NCBI GenBank assembly: GCA_910589335.1 | Contig: CAJUTW010000030.1 | Location: forward strand, 1 to 18,228 | Reading direction: 5' to 3' | Length of the DNA stretch: 18,228 nt | Origin: an uncultured Bacilli bacterium | Lineage (GTDB): Bacteria > Bacillota_I > Bacilli_A > RF39 > UBA660 | Part shown: positions 13,777 to 18,228 of the stretch, one piece after another | How the letters are laid out: the number at the start of each line of letters is the position of its first letter | Numbering within the stretch: the stretch's first letter is position 1 | Notes under the pieces: generated by a model | The model's database searches: none | Told to the model about the DNA's origin: nothing | The model's input: the letters and a program-made list of their open reading frames with translations, nothing else | Program-made: the position numbers and the translations under genes

Positions 13777-15840
13777 TTACTCTTTTTCTTTATTTTTGTC
13801 TTCATTCAATAAATCAAAGACAATTATATCATTAGAGACATCTAGTAATTTATTAGCATATTCTGTATTTTTTGATATTTCTTCTTCCGAAATTGGATCT
13901 TCTGATAATGGTAAGTATGCAGCTTTTTGACTATTATAATATAATCTATTTGTTACCCAGTTACCATTAGGGAATACGACTATATTTTTATCTTTTATAT
14001 TAAAAATATCATTACCTAAAGCATATTTATTATAAAAACCAAACATATTACCAATTGTTGGCATAACATCATACATACCCATTACATCTGTTATTTCTTG
14101 ATTTAATTTAGTATCTTTCATGTCATTTGTCCATATAATAAATGGTACTCTTCTTCCAATTTCATATTGATAAGTATCGTATTCTTTGTAATCAGGATCA
14201 TTTTCGTCTAGAATACTATCTGTTTCTTTATCATAATTATATAATCTATTATAATCTTTTCTGGATAATCTGGCATCATGATCACCATAAATTATTAATA
14301 CTGTATTATCTAAAAGTCCTTCTTCTTCAAGATTTGCGATTAACTCACCTAAAGCACTATCAGCATAATGTATTGATTTAAAGTAGTTTCCTAATTTTGT
14401 TCCTTCCATATAAGGATATATAATTTCTTCGGTAGATCCATCATCATTGGTAACAGTTTCTTTCATATCAACTGGGAATTCACCATATTTATCTGTTTCT
14501 GAGAATGGTGTATGATTTGTTAACATTATCATTGAACCATACCATTTTTCTTGTTCTTTATCTATTTTCTTTAATTTATTTATTGATTGATTAAAAAATT
14601 CTTTATCAGAAAGTCCTAAACCAATACTTTTTTCTTTTGTTACTTTATAATCTGTTTTACTATAAAATCTTTCATATCCTAAGGTTTTGTGCATCGCTCT
14701 TCTATTCCAAAAATCGGCATTATTAGCATGCATACTAAATGTGTAATATCCTTTTTCTTTTAAAAGATTTGGTGTTGAAATATACTTTCTATCTGAATAA
14801 GATACAAAAGCTGTTCCACTTTTTGTTGGCATTAATGAAGTATTGTATGTTAGTTCTGAGTCACTACTAGTTCCAACACTTACTTGAGAGTAGAAATTAG
14901 AAAAATACATTCCTTCATTTGCAATTTTATTTAAAGTTGGAGTTGCTTCTTCTCCATTAAAGCTTTGATACAATGCATTTGTCATAACACTTTCAGCATG
15001 AATAACTAATACATTTTTCCCTTCAAATATTTTACTATATTCATTTGTTTTTATTTCATCACTATTAGAGAAGTATTCTCTAAATTCTTTATTTGCTTTA
15101 TCATATCCAAACATTGAATTTATTTTAGGTTGAACTGAAGTTATTACATCATTAACTTGATAAATATAAATTCCAAAACGCATAACAATATATTCTTTAT
15201 TCCATTGTTTAAAAAATCTAGAAATATCAAGTGATGACAATGTTACTAAAAATACTATCAACATGGCTCCAGCAACGCCTAAAGTTTTAAATGTTCTTTT
15301 TTTACGTTCTGATTTTAACTCTATTTTTTTATAATAGTTTTTCTTTTTTAATTGTAAATGAACAATTATTATTGCTAATGGTGAAAGAATATAAACTAAA
15401 TCTTTTAGTTGTAAAACATTTTCTACAACTGCATCACCTACATCACCAATGTATTGTGTAAGTGATAGCATTGAAATAGATGCAAAAGAAGTATAAAAAG
15501 TATAATATACTGAATTTATCATACAAACAGCACTTAAAAAGATATTAAAAGATAAATAATAAGCAAATCTATTTTTAGGTTTTAATAAATAACCAAATGC
15601 TCCTATTGTTGTAGCTATCACTGTATCAGCTAAAATAGCCTTCCATGATAGATAGTTTTCTAAAGAATGCATACAAAAAAATCTTAAAATAGTAGAACTT
15701 AAAACTGTAGATACAACAAATGCCATGAACAGCATATTATTTTTAAAATATTCTCTAATTAAATGTTCTTTTTTCATTTTATTTACTTTTTTTATAATAT
15801 TTTTTTTTAGTTTATTTAAGCTTATTTTTATTCTTTTCAT
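13777..15840 (-). CDS. Lipoteichoic acid synthase-like phosphoglycerol transferase
   Basis: A 687-residue membrane enzyme of the LtaS/sulfatase superfamily, expected to polymerise glycerol phosphate from phosphatidylglycerol onto a lipid anchor outside the cell. The N-terminal basic part is followed by about five membrane segments (about 35-55, 66-86, 92-117, 146-163, 186-203), then the extracellular sulfatase-like domain (about 273-610). Key residues are present: Glu283 in IHAES (metal), Thr324 in SVGTSSDSE (catalytic nucleophile), Asp520 and His521 in IIYGDHDARL (metal), and His443 in TNHTPF. Length is close to the 600-700 typical of the family. The start at 15838-15840 has GTGAGGT upstream and a strong promoter; Met22 is a possible but unsupported alternative. 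The protein could instead be a primase- or arabinose-type relative; substrate is inferred from the family. Confidence 0.9.
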   Translation of the reverse strand: MKRIKISLNKLKKNIIKKVNKMKKEHLIREYFKNNMLFMAFVVSTVLSSTILRFFCMHSLENYLSWKAILADTVIATTIGAFGYLLKPKNRFAYYLSFNIFLSAVCMINSVYYTFYTSFASISMLSLTQYIGDVGDAVVENVLQLKDLVYILSPLAIIIVHLQLKKKNYYKKIELKSERKKRTFKTLGVAGAMLIVFLVTLSSLDISRFFKQWNKEYIVMRFGIYIYQVNDVITSVQPKINSMFGYDKANKEFREYFSNSDEIKTNEYSKIFEGKNVLVIHAESVMTNALYQSFNGEEATPTLNKIANEGMYFSNFYSQVSVGTSSDSELTYNTSLMPTKSGTAFVSYSDRKYISTPNLLKEKGYYTFSMHANNADFWNRRAMHKTLGYERFYSKTDYKVTKEKSIGLGLSDKEFFNQSINKLKKIDKEQEKWYGSMIMLTNHTPFSETDKYGEFPVDMKETVTNDDGSTEEIIYPYMEGTKLGNYFKSIHYADSALGELIANLEEEGLLDNTVLIIYGDHDARLSRKDYNRLYNYDKETDSILDENDPDYKEYDTYQYEIGRRVPFIIWTNDMKDTKLNQEITDVMGMYDVMPTIGNMFGFYNKYALGNDIFNIKDKNIVVFPNGNWVTNRLYYNSQKAAYLPLSEDPISEEEISKNTEYANKLLDVSNDIIVFDLLNEDKNKEKE

Positions 15841-15859
15841 AAAATTACCTCACTTAATA

Positions 15860-15888
15860 ATTATATCATGGTGATAATCTTTTTTCAA
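15860..15888 (-). promoter_or_regulatory. Promoter of the LTA synthase operon
   Basis: On the minus strand TTGAAA (15883-15888), a 17-bp spacer and TATAAT (15860-15865) with an extended TG (15867-15868). It is the best promoter on the minus strand of this window, giving a leader of roughly 12-15 nt that holds the GTGAGGT site. Confidence 0.8.
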
Positions 15889-15913
15889 TATTTCTACTTT
15901 TTTGATTAATTTA

Positions 15914-15951
15914 GATAAAAAAATTATAAATTTTTATTTAATTTATAATTT
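15914..15951 (-). terminator. AT-only terminator overlapping the end of the YihY gene
   Basis: On the minus strand AAATTATAAATT (15940-15951), a 7-nt loop and AATTTATAATTT (15921-15932), then TTTT. The 12-bp stem has no G-C pair. Its first arm lies in the last codons and its second arm contains the TAA stop (15924-15926). Its efficiency is uncertain. Confidence 0.55.
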
Positions 15952-16742
15952 CCTGCATTAATTACCATACCTAATACAAATATATATGATAATAGATAAA
16001 CCCATAATAAAAGTATTAAAATATTAGAAATACTTCCATAAAATAAATCATATTGAGTGAATTTTTCAATATAAAAGGCAAATATTTCTGTTGATAAAAT
16101 CCAGCCAATAGATGTAAAAATTGCTCCTTTAGTAGTTGTTTTCGTAGGAATTTCTTCATCTGGAGATAAGACATACATTAAATCGATATTAAAAAAAAGT
16201 ATTAATAAAATTATTGGATATTTTAATATATGAAGTATATTTTGAATAATTATAACTATTTTTCCATCTCCTGCTATTTGTTTTAAAATATCAAAAATAT
16301 TTGTTCCAAATACTGGAACAGCTATTAAAAAGAGAAATAAACCTACTAAGATAAAAGTCATTATAATTGCTTTTATTCTTCTTTTTATTATAGTATTTGG
16401 TTTTACCTTATATATTTCATTAGATATATTTATCATCGAATAAGTTCCATTTGATGCTAATAAGAATGCTGAAAAATAAAATATTATTATATTAAAATTT
16501 ATTCCATTACCACTAATTATACTATTTATTATGGTTGCTATTTCATCAGGTACAGATGAAGATATAGCAACTCTTATTGTTTCTGTTGAAATAGATAAGG
16601 CTGCTGCCATAGTTGCAATTACAGCTACTAAAGGAATAATTGTCATAACAAGAAAAAAAGCAAGTTGACCTGGTAATATTCGCATTTCTGGTCTCATTAG
16701 AAGTTTGAATATTTTAAATATAAAGTCTCTTGCTTTTTCCAT
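15924..16742 (-). CDS. YihY/BrkB family integral membrane protein
   Basis: A 272-residue protein with six predicted membrane segments (about 24-48, 84-104, 124-146, 161-183, 206-225, 236-260). The N-terminal PGQLAFFLVMTIIPL (24-38), the NGTYSMINISNEIY stretch (97-110) and the C-terminal YGSISNILILLLWVYLLSYIF region are hallmarks of the YihY/BrkB family (once misnamed ribonuclease BN). In this family the fold resembles a transporter or flippase, but the function is unsettled. The ATG at 16740-16742 follows AAAGGTGAAACT and lies 10 bp after the stop of the GGDEF gene, so the two form an operon; no promoter is seen between them. The length is typical of short Firmicute members. Confidence 0.88.
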   Translation of the reverse strand: MEKARDFIFKIFKLLMRPEMRILPGQLAFFLVMTIIPLVAVIATMAAALSISTETIRVAISSSVPDEIATIINSIISGNGINFNIIIFYFSAFLLASNGTYSMINISNEIYKVKPNTIIKRRIKAIIMTFILVGLFLFLIAVPVFGTNIFDILKQIAGDGKIVIIIQNILHILKYPIILLILFFNIDLMYVLSPDEEIPTKTTTKGAIFTSIGWILSTEIFAFYIEKFTQYDLFYGSISNILILLLWVYLLSYIFVLGMVINAGNYKLNKNL

Positions 16743-16752
16743 AGTTTCACCT

Positions 16753-18228
16753 TTATTTATAATCTTCTTTATTAGTTATCATTTCTAGTGTTGCTTCATT
16801 TATAGCATCATCTAATGTTTTGATTTCATCATTTATTATACTATATCCTATTGCTGCTCCAAACTCATGTGGTAAATTTTTCATTTCTTTAGCTAATTTT
16901 TTTGTATAAGTACTAATTTGTCTATCACTATACCCTACTAAATAAATTAAGAATTCATTTCCATCAGTTCTAATTATTTCACTGTTTTCTAATTGAGTAT
17001 TAACTAAAATTCCAGCAGCTTTAACAATTAATTGATCTCCTTCTTCATGTCCATAATTATCGTTAACATATTTTACATTATTTAAATCAACCATAACTAT
17101 AGATTGAGGAAATACTTCACATTCTTCCCATTCTGGCATTTTTACATTTAAATAATTTCTATTTTTTAGTGAAGTCAACATATCTGTATATTTATGTCTA
17201 TCTGTTATTTTTACTTTTTTTATTTGTTTTTTCTTTTTTATTATTAAATATAAAATTGTTAATAAAATTAATGGTGTAAATATTAATAATAAAACTATTG
17301 CATAAACTTGCTCTAATGTTCTTTCTTCTAAAATAGAAGCATTTAAATTTTCAATACCTGAATTACGATAATTGTAATATGAATTTGTATTAATTATGTA
17401 GTTAAATAAATCATAAAAAGCTTCATTATTATTTTTAACCATAAATTTGTAGTCATTCATCATAGTGTCTCTGTATAATAATTTTAACTTTTTAAATTTA
17501 CTATTTTGATAGTGTGAATAAATTTCATAATCCACTACTATTATTTTGTTATTAGCATTTTTAATCAAATCATCTAAGTCATTATATGTTTTAATATTTG
17601 CCCTAGAATTATTTAGAAAATAATTATATAACGAGTCACCTTTTAACATTGCAATATTTTGATCTTTTAGGCTTTCAAAAGAATTTACTATATGATTATC
17701 TTCTTGTTTTCCAAGGATTGCATAATCTTCTACAAATGTTGAAAGGGTTGGTAAATATTTTTCATCATTAAAATTGTAATAGTCAAAATAAACATCTACT
17801 TTACCTTTTTCAATAGCTTCTTCTAATTCTTTTTTATTTTTGAATTTTTGGTATTTAAAATTAATATTTGCTAATCTAGAAATTCTATCTATATATTCTC
17901 CAGCTATTCCTGCTACTTTGTCATTTACTTCTACTTCGTATGGTTCATGTTCCACATAACCATAGATATAATTTTTAGAAATTAATGATGCTTTTGTTTT
18001 AGCATTTAATTTATTAATTTCTAAATAATAATTTAAGTAAGCATTATTATATTCTTTGATATATTTTGTTTGACGCCATTTATTATAATATTTTGTTAAT
18101 ATAGCATTAAGATCTTTATTGTTTTTACTAAGTGTTAGAACAATTTGTTTTTTTAATTCTGTAAAATAATAATTAATTGAATATTTATCTTTTTTAATAG
18201 TATAATTTAAATACATATTATTAGGTAC
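16753..18228 (-). CDS. Membrane receptor: tandem solute-binding domains + degenerate GGDEF, N-terminus cut by window edge
   Basis: The frame stays open to the right edge, so the true start is outside. Numbered from the first visible Met (18214-18216; no ribosome binding site): residues 1-50 look like the end of a first solute-binding (SBP_bac_3-like) domain. Residues 83-292 form a second, with YGYVEHEPYEV, GIAGEYIDRI and KGKVDVYFD. A membrane segment lies at about 303-326, then a cytoplasmic GGDEF domain (about 340-480) with DMLTSLKNRN (345-354), Asp377 in VMVDLNNVKYVNDNYGH, and DGNEF (418-422) in place of GGDEF. The third position, a metal/GTP-binding Asp or Glu in active diguanylate cyclases, is Asn420. 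No RxxD inhibitory site precedes it. The protein probably senses an amino acid or similar ligand; whether it still makes cyclic di-GMP is doubtful. It is followed by yihY in one operon. Confidence 0.85.
   Translation of the reverse strand, partial: VPNNMYLNYTIKKDKYSINYYFTELKKQIVLTLSKNNKDLNAILTKYYNKWRQTKYIKEYNNAYLNYYLEINKLNAKTKASLISKNYIYGYVEHEPYEVEVNDKVAGIAGEYIDRISRLANINFKYQKFKNKKELEEAIEKGKVDVYFDYYNFNDEKYLPTLSTFVEDYAILGKQEDNHIVNSFESLKDQNIAMLKGDSLYNYFLNNSRANIKTYNDLDDLIKNANNKIIVVDYEIYSHYQNSKFKKLKLLYRDTMMNDYKFMVKNNNEAFYDLFNYIINTNSYYNYRNSGIENLNASILEERTLEQVYAIVLLLIFTPLILLTILYLIIKKKKQIKKVKITDRHKYTDMLTSLKNRNYLNVKMPEWEECEVFPQSIVMVDLNNVKYVNDNYGHEEGDQLIVKAAGILVNTQLENSEIIRTDGNEFLIYLVGYSDRQISTYTKKLAKEMKNLPHEFGAAIGYSIINDEIKTLDDAINEATLEMITNKEDYK

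Noticed and set aside
13688..14381. Two 79-80 codon plus-strand open frames antisense to the small membrane-protein and LTA synthase genes.
   Set aside because: Low-complexity hydrophobic translations without ribosome binding sites; they mirror the AT-rich codons of the genes on the other strand.
18214..18216. ATG at 18216 as the true start of the GGDEF receptor.
   Set aside because: There is no ribosome binding site, the frame continues open to the window edge, and the visible N-terminus begins inside a solute-binding domain.
1..18228. Possible mycoplasma-type code (TGA = Trp), given the strong AT bias and absence of TGA stops.
   Set aside because: All Trp codons checked are TGG (many in the glucosaminidase) and no in-frame TGA occurs; an AT-rich code-4 genome would use TGA for most Trp. 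TAA/TAG stops fit AT bias alone.

Overview
The window is strongly AT-rich DNA with short spacers, Shine-Dalgarno sites of the GGAGG/AGAGGT type and sigma-A-like promoters that often carry an extended -10 (TGnTATAAT). All ten visible stop codons are TAA or TAG, and Trp is encoded by TGG with no in-frame TGA, so the standard bacterial code applies. The gene content (lipoteichoic acid synthase, LytR-CpsA-Psr protein, PASTA proteins, a GH73 wall hydrolase, an M29 aminopeptidase) points to a walled, low-GC Firmicute. An uncultured gut Bacilli lineage (RF39-like or Erysipelotrichia-like) is my best guess, from composition and gene style only.

Layout, left to right. (1) 1-3312, minus strand: a surface-glycan block with a GT2 glycosyltransferase (cut by the left edge), a GtrA-type membrane protein, and a 767-residue fusion of an O-antigen polymerase/ligase-like membrane domain with a GT4 glycosyltransferase. 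(2) 3463-5418, plus strand: a kinase-less membrane protein with six PASTA repeats and a cysteine-bearing C-terminal domain. (3) 5447-6682, minus: an M29 aminopeptidase with an unusual translation-initiation region. (4) 6790-10539, minus: a 1249-residue secreted glucosaminidase with SH3-like domains, three near-identical Ig-like (DUF5011-type) repeats and two homologous C-terminal beta-rich domains. (5) 10839-12821, plus: an LCP ligase carrying its own C-terminal PASTA domain and a binding-protein-like accessory domain. (6) 12822-13140: a convergent spacer, unexplained apart from its two terminators. (7) 13141-15840, minus: a two-gene unit of LTA synthase and a small single-pass protein. (8) 15924-18228, minus: a two-gene unit of a solute-binding/GGDEF receptor (cut by the right edge) and a YihY/BrkB membrane protein.

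Most of the window serves the cell envelope: glycan synthesis and polymerisation, attachment of polymers to peptidoglycan (LCP), lipoteichoic acid polymerisation, and peptidoglycan binding and cleavage. No mobile element, CRISPR array, tRNA or rRNA was seen. The most unusual points are the polymerase-glycosyltransferase fusion with an in-frame A7 heptamer exactly at the junction, the PASTA array with no kinase whose membrane module resembles that of the LCP protein, even-numbered cysteines in three secreted proteins, a tandem C-terminal domain of unknown type in the glucosaminidase, a hairpin between ribosome binding site and start codon, and a degenerate GGDEF signature.
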